This document shows, piece by piece, positions 17,322-25,918 of a stretch of 64,000 nucleotides of DNA. The position numbers were made by a program, and so were the translations under genes. Source of the stretch: Amycolatopsis sp. FBCC-B4732. GTDB lineage: Bacteria; Actinomycetota; Actinomycetes; Mycobacteriales; Pseudonocardiaceae. The stretch covers positions 62,001 to 126,000 of the forward strand of contig NZ_CP095376.1 of assembly GCF_023008405.1 (NCBI RefSeq). The letters are read 5' to 3'. How positions within the stretch are numbered: the stretch's first letter is position 1; each line of letters begins with the position of its first letter. The notes beneath the pieces are model-generated. The model was not told where the DNA came from, ran no database searches, and saw only the letters and a program-made list of their open reading frames with translations.

Positions 17322-17966
17322 GTGCGCGTAGACATCTGGTCCGATCTGGTCTGTCCCTGGTGCTATCTCGGCAAACGCCGCTTCGAGCAGGCGGTCGCCG
17401 AACTCGGGGTCGACGTCGAGGTGGTGCACCACTCGTTCCAGCTCGACCCGTCGTTCCCGCGCGGGACTTCCCGGCCGACGCGCGAGGTGCTGTCCGAGAA
17501 GTACGGCCGGACACTGGAAGAAGCCGACGCGATGGAAGCGCAGATGGAAGAGCGCGCGGCCACCGACGGGCTCGAGTACCACCTGGACGGTGTCCACATG
17601 GGCAACACCGTCGACGGCCACCGCCTGGTCCACCTCGCCACCGACCGCGGCGTGGCCGACGCCGTCGTCGATCGCTTCTACCGCGCGCACTTCACCGAGC
17701 GCCGGTCGCTGTTCGACCGCGATTCACTGGTGGAGCTGGCCGCCGAAGCGGGCCTGGACGCGGCGGAAGCGCGGGCCGTGCTCGAATCCGACGCCTACGA
17801 AGCCGAAGTCGCGGCGGACGGCGAGCAGGCCCGCGCCCTCGGCGCGTCCGGCGTCCCGTTCTTCGTGGTCGACCAGCGCTTCGGGGTCGCCGGAGCCCAG
17901 TCGCCCGAGGTGTTCGCGCAGGTGCTGACGCGCGCGGCGGAGGTCAGCGGCGCCGCCGCCGGCTGA
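17322..17966 (+). CDS. frnE: DsbA/FrnE-family thioredoxin-fold oxidoreductase
   Basis: 214-aa cytoplasmic DsbA-family protein. The N-terminal strand VDIWSDLVCPWCYLGKRRFE carries the CPWC active site at about residues 10-13, the large helical insertion follows, and the C-terminal SGVPFFVVDQRFGVAGAQSP has the cis-Pro of the thioredoxin fold. FrnE-type proteins are disulfide isomerases or polyketide-linked redox proteins; physiological substrate unknown. GTG 17322 is chosen over GTG 17313 because of the -10 spacing. Divergent from the QsdR-like regulator. Confidence 0.85.
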   Translation: MRVDIWSDLVCPWCYLGKRRFEQAVAELGVDVEVVHHSFQLDPSFPRGTSRPTREVLSEKYGRTLEEADAMEAQMEERAATDGLEYHLDGVHMGNTVDGHRLVHLATDRGVADAVVDRFYRAHFTERRSLFDRDSLVELAAEAGLDAAEARAVLESDAYEAEVAADGEQARALGASGVPFFVVDQRFGVAGAQSPEVFAQVLTRAAEVSGAAAG

Positions 17967-18126
17967 ACCGCGACCGGTCGGTGGCGACGCCGGCCAGGTG
18001 CAAGGCGACGCACAGCAACCCGGCGGTGGTCAGCGTGCCGGTCGTGACGACCGGACCGAGCCCGAACCCGGCCAGCTCCATCAACAGGGCGAGCCCGAAG
18101 AGCACGGCGGCGAGAATGGCGAGCAT
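17944..18126 (-). CDS. Small two-helix membrane protein
   Basis: 60-aa protein: two hydrophobic segments (LAILAAVLFGLALLMELAGF and TTAGLLCVALHLAGVA) and a basic tail RSRFSRRRRR. GAGGG precedes the ATG at the right distance. Similar short proteins are common and uncharacterised in Pseudonocardiaceae. Its 3' end overlaps the convergent FrnE gene by 23 bp. No function can be assigned. Confidence 0.65.
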   Translation of the reverse strand: MLAILAAVLFGLALLMELAGFGLGPVVTTGTLTTAGLLCVALHLAGVATDRSRFSRRRRR

Positions 18127-18334
18127 GAGACCCTCGTTTCGGTGGGGATGACGCCGAATGGTCCACACCATTACGACGTTCGCGGTACCGGTGGTCCCGG
18201 CTTGGCTGGCCGGTAATGCCCCGGCTTCCGCGCGGTGAAACGAGAACTTCCGCGTGGCTGCCGCCCCCGGTTTCCACGCTACCGGCCGGCACCGACAATT
18301 CCGCTGGGGGAGCCGAGCCGGACTCCGCGTCGCG

Positions 18335-19354
18335 TCAGGACGGGGGAGGCGCGGTGCTGGAGCGCAGGACCAGTTCCGTCGGGACGCTCACCGGTTCCCC
18401 CACCTCCGCGCCTGTCTCGATCTCCGTCAGCAGCGCCGCCACCGCGTAGCTGCCCACCGCCTCGAACGACTGGCGGATCGTCGTCAGCGGTGGCCAGAAG
18501 TGCGCCGACTCCTCCATGTCGTCGAACCCCACCACGCTCACCTCGCCCGGCACCGCCCGGCCCGCCTCGTGCAGCGCCCGCAGCAACCCCAGCGCCATCT
18601 GGTCGTTGGCCGCGAACACCGCCGTCACCGTGGGATCCGCCGCCAGCGTCAACCCCGCCTCGTACCCCGACGACGGCGACCAGTCACCGGTCAGCACCGG
18701 GGGCACGAACGCGCCCGCGAGCTCCAAAGTGGACCGCCACGACTTCCGCCGCCGTTCGGCCGAATAGGACTGCGGGGGTCCCGCGATGTGCCACACCGTC
18801 TCGTGCCCCAGTGAAAGCAGGTGCCGGGTCGCTGTCGCGGCGCCGTCGGCCTGGTCCGTGTCGACGACCGGGTAGTCGTAGCGCGCGCTGGAGTCGATCA
18901 CCACCACCGGGAGCCCGTGCGGGAGCTCGATCGAGCTCTGGTCGAGCTGGTGCTGCTCGATCAGGATGATCACGCCGTCGACCGCCTGCTCGTTGAGCTT
19001 GCTGAACGCGCCGGTCACCTCGCCCTGCGTCGGGCGCGTCACCGGCATCAGGATGATCGAAAACCCTTGGGCGACGACCGCCGCCGCGATGGCGTCCAGG
19101 GTGCGGCTGTTGCCGAACGTCGGGAGCGCCGAAATGATCACGCCGATGCTGCGGAACTTGCCGTTGCGCAGTGCGCGGGCCGCGCTGTTGGGGCGGTAGC
19201 CGATCCGGCGCATCGCGGCGAGGACCCGGTCGCGCGTGGCGTCGTCGACGTTCGTCTTGCCGTTCGCGACCCGGGACACGGTCTGGCCGGAGACCCCAGC
19301 CTCGCGCGCGACGTCCGCCATCGACGGTCCACGGCGCGGGGAAGCAGTCGGCAC
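18335..19354 (-). CDS. LacI-family repressor of the arabinogalactan operon
   Basis: 339-aa regulator. N-terminal helix-turn-helix (MADVAREAGVSGQTVSRVAN) with hinge helix RIGYRPNSAARAL, then a periplasmic-binding-like sugar domain (VDGVIILIEQHQLDQSS, DPTVTAVFAANDQMALGLL, VSVVGFDDMEESAHFWPPLT). Divergent from the ABC-transporter/glycosidase operon, with two operators between that are reverse complements of each other. Inference: it represses the operon until an arabinose- or galactose-containing oligosaccharide binds. Confidence 0.92.
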   Translation of the reverse strand: MPTASPRRGPSMADVAREAGVSGQTVSRVANGKTNVDDATRDRVLAAMRRIGYRPNSAARALRNGKFRSIGVIISALPTFGNSRTLDAIAAAVVAQGFSIILMPVTRPTQGEVTGAFSKLNEQAVDGVIILIEQHQLDQSSIELPHGLPVVVIDSSARYDYPVVDTDQADGAATATRHLLSLGHETVWHIAGPPQSYSAERRRKSWRSTLELAGAFVPPVLTGDWSPSSGYEAGLTLAADPTVTAVFAANDQMALGLLRALHEAGRAVPGEVSVVGFDDMEESAHFWPPLTTIRQSFEAVGSYAVAALLTEIETGAEVGEPVSVPTELVLRSSTAPPPS

Positions 19355-19381
19355 GGGTGGCTCCTCGAAGTGTCCTGGACA

Positions 19382-19429
19382 TGTTTACGTCAACACGTTA
19401 CCCTCCGACCGTCCATGTTGACGTAAACA
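19382..19429. promoter_or_regulatory. Two mirror-image LacI operators
   Basis: TGTTTACGTCAACA (19382-19395) and its exact reverse complement TGTTGACGTAAACA (19416-19429), 34 bp centre to centre, fill most of the 98-bp divergent region. Each is itself a near-palindrome around ACGT, as expected for LacI-family sites. Confidence 0.8.
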
Positions 19430-19452
19430 TCTGCACGAACACCGGAGGGACG

Positions 19453-20382
19453 ATGACGTCCACAGCGGCACCGCCGGTCGCGGCACCGGCCCGCCCGGCG
19501 CCGCCGGCCCGTCGCCGGCGGCGCAACTGGCGCGGCTGGCTCTTCGTCGCCCCCTTCATGCTGGTGTTCGCGCTGACGTTCATCGCGCCCGTCGTCTACG
19601 CCTTCGTCCTCAGCCTCTTCCGGGACCAGGCCTTCTTCGGTGGCACGGTGTTCGTCGGCGCCGACAACTACGCGCAGGTGCTCGCCGACCCGAAGTTCTG
19701 GGAGTCCTTCCAGCGGGTGCTGGTGTTCCTCGCCGTGCAGGTGCCGATCATGCTGCTGCTCGCGCTGGTCGCGGCGCTCGCGATCGACAGCGCCCGGCTG
19801 CACGCCGCCGGGTTCTTCCGGATCGTGATCTTCCTGCCCTACGCGGTGCCCGCCGTGGTCGCCGCGCTGATGTGGGGCTTCATCTACGGTGACCACTTCG
19901 GACTCGCCGCGGACCTCAACCACCTGCTCGGCACCGATGCCGTGAAACCGCTGTCCCAGAACTGGCTGCTCACGTCGATCGGCAACGTCGTCACGTGGGA
20001 GTTCGTCGGCTACAACATGCTCATCTTCTACTCGGCCCTGAAGGTGATCCCGAAGGAGCTGTTCGAAGCCGCCGCGATCGACGGCGCCGGCGCGTTCCGC
20101 ACGATCGTCTCCGTCAAGCTCCCCGCGATCCGCGGCGCGATCGTGATCGCGACGATCTTCTCGATCATCGGCAGCTTCCAGCTGTTCAACGAACCCAACA
20201 TCATGCGCAACCTGGTGCCGAACGTGATCGGCACCTTCTACACACCGAACATGTACGCCTACAACCTCTCCTTCGCCGGCCAGCAGTACAACTACTCCGC
20301 CACGGTCGCGATCGTGATGGGCGTGATCACCGCGGTCATCGCCTACGTCGTGCAGCTGCGCGGCACCCGGAAGGGGATGTGA
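19453..20382 (+). CDS. Carbohydrate ABC transporter permease 1
   Basis: 309-aa inner-membrane permease of the MalF/UgpA type. Six predicted membrane segments starting with WLFVAPFMLVFALTFIAPVV; the cytoplasmic coupling EAA motif is EAAAIDGAGAFRTIVSVKLP. ATG at 19453 follows GGAGGGA. First gene of the operon; stop TGA is one base before the next start. No ATPase gene is present here, so a shared MsiK-type ATPase encoded elsewhere is expected, as usual in actinomycete sugar transporters. Confidence 0.92.
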   Translation: MTSTAAPPVAAPARPAPPARRRRRNWRGWLFVAPFMLVFALTFIAPVVYAFVLSLFRDQAFFGGTVFVGADNYAQVLADPKFWESFQRVLVFLAVQVPIMLLLALVAALAIDSARLHAAGFFRIVIFLPYAVPAVVAALMWGFIYGDHFGLAADLNHLLGTDAVKPLSQNWLLTSIGNVVTWEFVGYNMLIFYSALKVIPKELFEAAAIDGAGAFRTIVSVKLPAIRGAIVIATIFSIIGSFQLFNEPNIMRNLVPNVIGTFYTPNMYAYNLSFAGQQYNYSATVAIVMGVITAVIAYVVQLRGTRKGM

Positions 20383-20383
20383 C

Positions 20384-21247
20384 GTGGCCACGCTCTCGGT
20401 GACGCGCCCCAAGAAGTCGCGCACGCTCACCGCCGTCATGGCGCTGTACCTGCTCTACACCCTGGTTCCCCTGATGTGGCTGGTGATCAACGCGACCAAG
20501 ACGCAGGCGTCCCTGTTCTCGACGTCGGGCCTGTCCTTCGGCGGCCCGTTCGCGCTGTTCGACAACATCGCCCAGACGTTCACCTACAACAACGGGATCT
20601 TCTTCCGCTGGCTCGGCAACACCCTGCTCTACGTCGTGGTCGGCGCCGGCGGGGCGACCATCCTCGCCACGGCGGCGGGGTACGGACTGGCCAAGTACCG
20701 CTTCCCGGGCCGCCGCGCGGTGTTCGCCGTCGTGCTCGGTGCGGTGGCCGTGCCCGCCACCGCGCTCGCCGTGCCGACGTTCCTGATGTTCAGCAAGCTC
20801 GGGCTGACCAACACCCCGCTGGCCATCATCATCCCGTCGCTGATCAGCCCGTTCGGCCTCTACCTGATCTGGGTCTACGCCGCCGATGCCATCCCCGACG
20901 AGCTGCTGGAAGCGGCGCGGATCGACGGCGCGGGCGAGTTCCGGATCTTCCTCACCGTCACGCTGCGCCAGCTCGTGCCCGGGATCGTCACCGTCGCGCT
21001 GTTCACCGTGGTGCAGACGTGGAACAACTACTTCCTGCCGCTGATCATGCTCAGCGAGCCCAAGTGGTACCCGCTGACCGTCGGGCTGAACCAGTGGAGC
21101 GCGCAGGCCAACGGCGCCGGCGCGCAGCCGATCTTCAACCTGGTGCTCACCGGTTCGCTGCTCACCATCATCCCCCTCGTCCTCGCTTTCCTGCTCATGC
21201 AACGGTTCTGGCAGTCCGGGCTGAGCGCGGGCAGCGTCAAGCAATAG
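20384..21247 (+). CDS. Carbohydrate ABC transporter permease 2
   Basis: 287-aa MalG/UgpE-type permease. Membrane segments start at VMALYLLYTLVPLMWLVINA; EAA loop ELLEAARIDGAGEFRIFLTV. The GTG start is one base after the stop of permease 1 and has GGGG just upstream, so translation is coupled. Forms the heterodimeric channel with permease 1. Confidence 0.92.
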   Translation: MATLSVTRPKKSRTLTAVMALYLLYTLVPLMWLVINATKTQASLFSTSGLSFGGPFALFDNIAQTFTYNNGIFFRWLGNTLLYVVVGAGGATILATAAGYGLAKYRFPGRRAVFAVVLGAVAVPATALAVPTFLMFSKLGLTNTPLAIIIPSLISPFGLYLIWVYAADAIPDELLEAARIDGAGEFRIFLTVTLRQLVPGIVTVALFTVVQTWNNYFLPLIMLSEPKWYPLTVGLNQWSAQANGAGAQPIFNLVLTGSLLTIIPLVLAFLLMQRFWQSGLSAGSVKQ

Positions 21248-21275
21248 CCGTCACACCGTCGTGAAGGGACATTCG

Positions 21276-22613
21276 ATGTCACGCATCCGCAGTCGCGCCA
21301 AGGCGTTCGCCGCCGTGGCGCTGGCCGCCGCACTGGCGGCCGGTTGCTCGTCCGGGAGCTCGTCCGGGCCCGCCGCCGCCACCGGCACCCAGGACTCGGT
21401 CGACGCCGCGCTCAAGGCGGGCGGGGAGATCACCTACTGGAGCTGGACGCCGTCGGCCAAAGACCAGGTCGCCGCGTTCGAGAAGGAATACCCGAACGTC
21501 AAGGTCAACTACGTCAACGCCGGGACGAACAAGGACGAGTACACCAAGCTGCAGAACGCGATCAAGGCCGGCTCCGGCGCCCCGGACGTCGCGCAGATCG
21601 AGTACTACGCCCTCCCGCAGTTCGCGCTGACCGATTCACTCGCCGACCTGAACCAGTTCGGCTTCGGCTCGTTCGAAAAGGACTACAGCGCCTCGACGTG
21701 GGCGCAGGTCAAGAACGGCAACGGGATCTACGGCCTGCCGCAGGACTCCGGGCCGATGGCGTTGTTCTACAACAAGGAAGTCTTCGACAAGAACGCCATC
21801 GCGGTGCCGAAGACGTGGGACGAGTACATCGCCGCGGCGAAGAAGCTGCACGCCGCCGACCCCACCAAGTACATCACCTCGGACACCGGTGACCCGGGCT
21901 TCGTGCTGAGCATGATCTGGCAGGCGGGCGGGCGCCCCTTCGCCGTCGACGGCCGGAACGTGAAGGTCAACCTCGCCGACGCGGGCACCAAGAAGTGGAC
22001 CGCGATGTGGGACCAGCTGATCCAGGGCAAGCAGCTCGCCCCGGTCAAGGAGTGGTCCGACGACTGGTTCCGCGCCCTCGGCGACGGCACCATCTCCTCG
22101 CTGGTCACCGGCGCCTGGATGCCGGGCAACTTCATCTCCTCGGTGCCCGGCGGGGCCGGCAAGTGGGCGGTCGCGCCGATGCCGACCTACGACGGTAAGC
22201 CGGTGACCTCGGAAAACGGTGGTAGCACGCAGTCGGTGCTCAAGCAGAGCAAGAACCCGGCGCTGGCCGCGGCGTTCGTGCGCTGGCTCAACCACGGCGG
22301 CGGTGTCCAGCCGTTCATCAAGAGCGGCGGCTTCCCGTCCACGACGGCGGACCTGGGCGCGCCCGCGTTCGTCGACCAGGCCGTGCCGTACTTCGGCGGC
22401 CAGAAGGTCAACGAGGTGCTGACCCAGGCGTCGAAGGACGTCGCACCGGGCTGGACCTACCTGCCGTACCAGACCTACGCCAACAGCGTCTTCAGCGACA
22501 CCGCGGGCAAGGCCTACCTCAACGGCACCGGGCTCGACGCCGGGTTGGCGGCCTGGCAGCAGGCCATTGTGGACTACGGCAACCAGCAGGGCTTCACGGT
22601 CAGCGCGGGATGA
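21276..22613 (+). CDS. Sugar-binding lipoprotein of the ABC transporter
   Basis: 445-aa extracytoplasmic solute-binding protein (family 1). Signal peptide with lipobox ALAAGCSSG (Cys near residue 23). Body motifs include EITYWSWTPSAKDQVAAFEK, DVAQIEYYALPQFAL, GLPQDSGPMALFYNKEVFDK and the late GAWMPGNFISSVPGGAG. ATG at 21276 has GAAGGGA upstream. Overlaps the GH51 gene by ATGA. With the glycosidases it probably binds arabinogalactan fragments. Confidence 0.92.
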   Translation: MSRIRSRAKAFAAVALAAALAAGCSSGSSSGPAAATGTQDSVDAALKAGGEITYWSWTPSAKDQVAAFEKEYPNVKVNYVNAGTNKDEYTKLQNAIKAGSGAPDVAQIEYYALPQFALTDSLADLNQFGFGSFEKDYSASTWAQVKNGNGIYGLPQDSGPMALFYNKEVFDKNAIAVPKTWDEYIAAAKKLHAADPTKYITSDTGDPGFVLSMIWQAGGRPFAVDGRNVKVNLADAGTKKWTAMWDQLIQGKQLAPVKEWSDDWFRALGDGTISSLVTGAWMPGNFISSVPGGAGKWAVAPMPTYDGKPVTSENGGSTQSVLKQSKNPALAAAFVRWLNHGGGVQPFIKSGGFPSTTADLGAPAFVDQAVPYFGGQKVNEVLTQASKDVAPGWTYLPYQTYANSVFSDTAGKAYLNGTGLDAGLAAWQQAIVDYGNQQGFTVSAG

Positions 22614-24136
22614 CCGTCCACATCGAAGGTGACGCGGGCCAGGTCGTCGGCCCGGTCCCGCGTCGCCTCTTCGGCTCGTTCGTCGAGCACATGGGCCGTT
22701 CCGTGTACACCGGGTTGTACGAGCCCGGACACTCCACTTCGGACGAACGCGGGTTCCGCGGCGACGTCCTGGAGCTGGTGCGCGAGCTCGGCCCGACCGT
22801 GCTCCGGTACCCCGGCGGCAACTTCGTCTCCGGGTACCGCTGGGAGGACGGCGTCGGCCCGGACCGGCCCGTCCGGCTCGACCCGGCCTGGCACAGCGTG
22901 GAATCCAACCGCTTCGGCCTGCACGAGTTCGTCGCGTGGGCCGAAGCCGCGGGTGCCGAGGTGATGTACGCGGTCAACCTCGGCACCCGCGGCATCCAGG
23001 AAGCCGTCGACGTCCTGGAGTACTGCAACCACACCGGCGGCACGGCGCTGAGCGAGCGGCGGCGCGCTAACGGCGCCGACCACCCGTTCGGCTTCAAGCT
23101 GTGGTGCCTGGGCAACGAGATGGACGGCCCGTGGCAGATCGGCCACAAGACGGCCGACGAATACGGGCGCCTGGCCGCCGAAACCGCGCGGGTCATGCGG
23201 ATGATCGACCCGGCCGTCGAACTGGTCGTCGCGGGCAGCTCGCACGCGGACATGCCGACGTTCGGCGAGTGGGAACGCACGGTGCTGCGCCACACGGCCG
23301 GGCTGGTCGACCACATCTCGCTGCACGCCTACTACCAGGAACTGCACGGCGACACCGACAGCTACCTGGCCAGCGGGGCCGCGCTCGACGCCTACATCGG
23401 CAAGGTCGCCGGGATCATCGACGAGCTCGGGCTCGGCGGCCGCGTCGGGATCAGCGTCGACGAGTGGAACGTCTGGGACCTGCGCCGCTGGAACGAAGTC
23501 GACCAGGCGCGCTTGGCCGAAGGCGGCTGGCGGGAGCACCCGCGAATCATCGAGGACGACTACACCGTCACCGATGCCGTCGTCGTCGGCTCGCTGCTGA
23601 GTTCGCTGCTGCGCAACGTCGACCACGTCACCATGGCGAACCAGGCGCAGCTGGTCAACGTCATCGCGCCGATCCGCACCGAGCCCGGCGGCCCGGCCTG
23701 GCGGCAGTCGACCTTCCACCCGTTCCGGCAGGTCGCCGCGCTGGCCGGCGGGTCGAGCCTGCGCCTGACCGTCGACGGCCCGCGGCTGCGCACCGCGCAG
23801 CACGGCGAAGTCGACCTCGTCGACGTCGCCGCGACGGCCGAGGAGTCCGGGCGCGGCGCGGTGTTCCTGACCAACCGCGCCACGGCGTCGCCGACCGAGG
23901 TCCGCATCCGGCTCCGCGGCGCCGGGTTCGGCGTGTACGCCGCCGAAACGCTGACTGCGCCGGAGGGCGAAACCCGGCACGCCGTCAACACCGCTGTCTC
24001 GCAACCGGTCCGGCCGGTGCCGCTCCCCGGCACCGCCGTGACGTCCGACCCAGGGGGGACCACCATCACCGCGACACTGCCACCGCTGTCCTGGACCGTG
24101 CTCCAGCTGAGCCCGGAGGCGGGCCGGCATGCCTGA
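22610..24136 (+). CDS. Alpha-L-arabinofuranosidase, GH51
   Basis: 508-aa intracellular retaining arabinofuranosidase. GH51 landmarks: LFGSFVEHMGRSVYTGLYEP, VLRYPGGNFVSGYRWEDGVG, acid/base Glu170 in LWCLGNEMDGPW and nucleophile Glu285 in ISVDEWNVWDLRRW. No signal peptide, so it would trim arabinose side chains from imported oligosaccharides. Coupled to the binding protein by a 4-bp overlap and to the next gene by an 8-bp overlap. Confidence 0.93.
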   Translation: MTVHIEGDAGQVVGPVPRRLFGSFVEHMGRSVYTGLYEPGHSTSDERGFRGDVLELVRELGPTVLRYPGGNFVSGYRWEDGVGPDRPVRLDPAWHSVESNRFGLHEFVAWAEAAGAEVMYAVNLGTRGIQEAVDVLEYCNHTGGTALSERRRANGADHPFGFKLWCLGNEMDGPWQIGHKTADEYGRLAAETARVMRMIDPAVELVVAGSSHADMPTFGEWERTVLRHTAGLVDHISLHAYYQELHGDTDSYLASGAALDAYIGKVAGIIDELGLGGRVGISVDEWNVWDLRRWNEVDQARLAEGGWREHPRIIEDDYTVTDAVVVGSLLSSLLRNVDHVTMANQAQLVNVIAPIRTEPGGPAWRQSTFHPFRQVAALAGGSSLRLTVDGPRLRTAQHGEVDLVDVAATAEESGRGAVFLTNRATASPTEVRIRLRGAGFGVYAAETLTAPEGETRHAVNTAVSQPVRPVPLPGTAVTSDPGGTTITATLPPLSWTVLQLSPEAGRHA

Positions 24137-25883
24137 GTTCGCCGTCGGGGACACCGACTTCCTGCTGGACGGCCGCCCGTTCCGGATCCTTTCCGGTGCC
24201 CTGCACTACTTCCGGGTGCACCCGGACCTGTGGGCCGACCGGATCGACAAGGCCCGGCGGATGGGCCTCAACACCATCGAGACGTACGTGCCGTGGAACG
24301 CGCACGCGCCCGAGCCCGGCGTCTTCGACCTCACCGGCGGGCTCGACCTGGACCGCTTCCTGCGGCTCGTCGCCGACGCCGGGATGTACGCGATCGTGCG
24401 GCCCGGCCCGTACATCTGCGCCGAATGGGACAACGGCGGCCTGCCGGCGTGGCTGTTCCGCGACCCGGACGTGGGGGTGCGGCGCTTCGAACCGCGCTAC
24501 CTCGCCGCCGTGCGCGAATACCTCACGCGCGTCTACGAAGTCGTGGTGCCGCACCAGGTCGACCGCGGCGGGCCGGTGCTGCTGGTCCAGGTCGAGAACG
24601 AGTACGGCGCGTTCGGCGACGACAAGCGCTACCTGAAAGCGCTTGCCGAGCACACGCGCGCGTCGGGGATCACCGTGCCGCTGACCACAGTGGACCAGCC
24701 GACGCCGGAGATGCTCGAGGCCGGCAGCCTGGACGGGGTGCACCGCACCGCTTCCTTCGGCTCCGGCGCGGTGGAGCGGCTGGCGATCCTGCGGGCGCAC
24801 CAGCCGACCGGGCCGTTGATGTGCAGCGAGTTCTGGAACGGCTGGTTCGACAACTGGGGCGCGCACCACCACACGACGTCCGCCGCGGATTCGGCGGCCG
24901 AGCTCGACGCACTCCTCGCGGCCGGCGCGTCGGTCAACCTGTACATGTTCCACGGCGGCACCAACTTCGGGTGCACCAACGGCGCCAACGACAAGGGCGT
25001 CTACCAGCCGATCGTGACGTCGTACGACTACGACGCGCCGCTCGACGAAGCCGGTGACCCGACGCCGAAGTACCACGCCTTCCGCGACGTGATCGCCCGC
25101 TACCACAAGGTTCCCGACACCGTCCCGCCGCCGGCGCGCCCGGCACCGACCCCGCACGGCGTCCTGCGCGACCCGATCCGCCTCCTCGACGCCCCGGACC
25201 GCTGGGGCACCTGGGAGTTCCACGAAGAGCTGCCCGCGTTCGACGACCTGACGCCGATGCCGCGGGTGGCGTTGCTGCGCTGCGCCGTCGAGGGGGACCG
25301 GCCCGGCGTGCTGACCTTCGGCGAGGTGCGCGACCGCGCGACGGTGTTCTTCGACGGCGACCCGGTGGGCACGCTCTCGCGGGAGCACCACGACCGCGCG
25401 ATCGCGCTGCCGCGGGCGGCGGGCGAGCTGCTGGTGCTGGTCGAGGACCAGGGCCGCGTCGACTACGGCCCGCGGATCGGCGAGGCCAAGGGGATCGTCG
25501 GCGGCGCGGAACTGCACGGCGAGCCGCTGACCGGCTGGGACGTCCTGCCGCTCGACCTGACCGAGGTGCCTTCGCTGCGGTCCGCGACCAAGGCCGTGGT
25601 TTCGGGCCCGGTGGCGGGGCCGGTCCTGCTGCGCGCCGACATCGATGTCGACGCGCCCGCCGACCTCTTCCTCGACACCGGGGAGTGGGGCAAGGGCCTG
25701 GCGTGGTTCAACGGCTTCCCGCTCGGCCGGTACTGGCGGCGCGGGCCGCAGCGGACGTTGTACGTGCCGCGCCCGGTGGCCCGGGCCGGCGGCAACGAAC
25801 TCGTCGTGCTCGAACTGGGCACGATGCTCGACCCCGCGGCCCGGTTCACGCCGCGGCCGCTGCTGGGCCACACGGAGGCCTGA
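24129..25883 (+). CDS. Beta-galactosidase, GH35
   Basis: 584-aa GH35 enzyme that releases terminal beta-galactose. Motifs: LSGALHYFRVHPDLWADRID, GLNTIETYVPWNAHAPEPG, VRPGPYICAEWDNGGLP, acid/base Glu158 (VENEYGAFG), nucleophile Glu234 (LMCSEFWNGWFDNWG) and the MFHGGTNFG loop. C-terminal jelly-roll domains from about residue 350. No signal peptide, so cytoplasmic. Together with GH51 and GH30 it fits stepwise breakdown of beta-1,6/1,3-galactan. Confidence 0.93.
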   Translation: MPEFAVGDTDFLLDGRPFRILSGALHYFRVHPDLWADRIDKARRMGLNTIETYVPWNAHAPEPGVFDLTGGLDLDRFLRLVADAGMYAIVRPGPYICAEWDNGGLPAWLFRDPDVGVRRFEPRYLAAVREYLTRVYEVVVPHQVDRGGPVLLVQVENEYGAFGDDKRYLKALAEHTRASGITVPLTTVDQPTPEMLEAGSLDGVHRTASFGSGAVERLAILRAHQPTGPLMCSEFWNGWFDNWGAHHHTTSAADSAAELDALLAAGASVNLYMFHGGTNFGCTNGANDKGVYQPIVTSYDYDAPLDEAGDPTPKYHAFRDVIARYHKVPDTVPPPARPAPTPHGVLRDPIRLLDAPDRWGTWEFHEELPAFDDLTPMPRVALLRCAVEGDRPGVLTFGEVRDRATVFFDGDPVGTLSREHHDRAIALPRAAGELLVLVEDQGRVDYGPRIGEAKGIVGGAELHGEPLTGWDVLPLDLTEVPSLRSATKAVVSGPVAGPVLLRADIDVDAPADLFLDTGEWGKGLAWFNGFPLGRYWRRGPQRTLYVPRPVARAGGNELVVLELGTMLDPAARFTPRPLLGHTEA

Positions 25884-25918
25884 GAGAAGTCCCCACCGCT
25901 CCGAAGGGCAGTTCGACG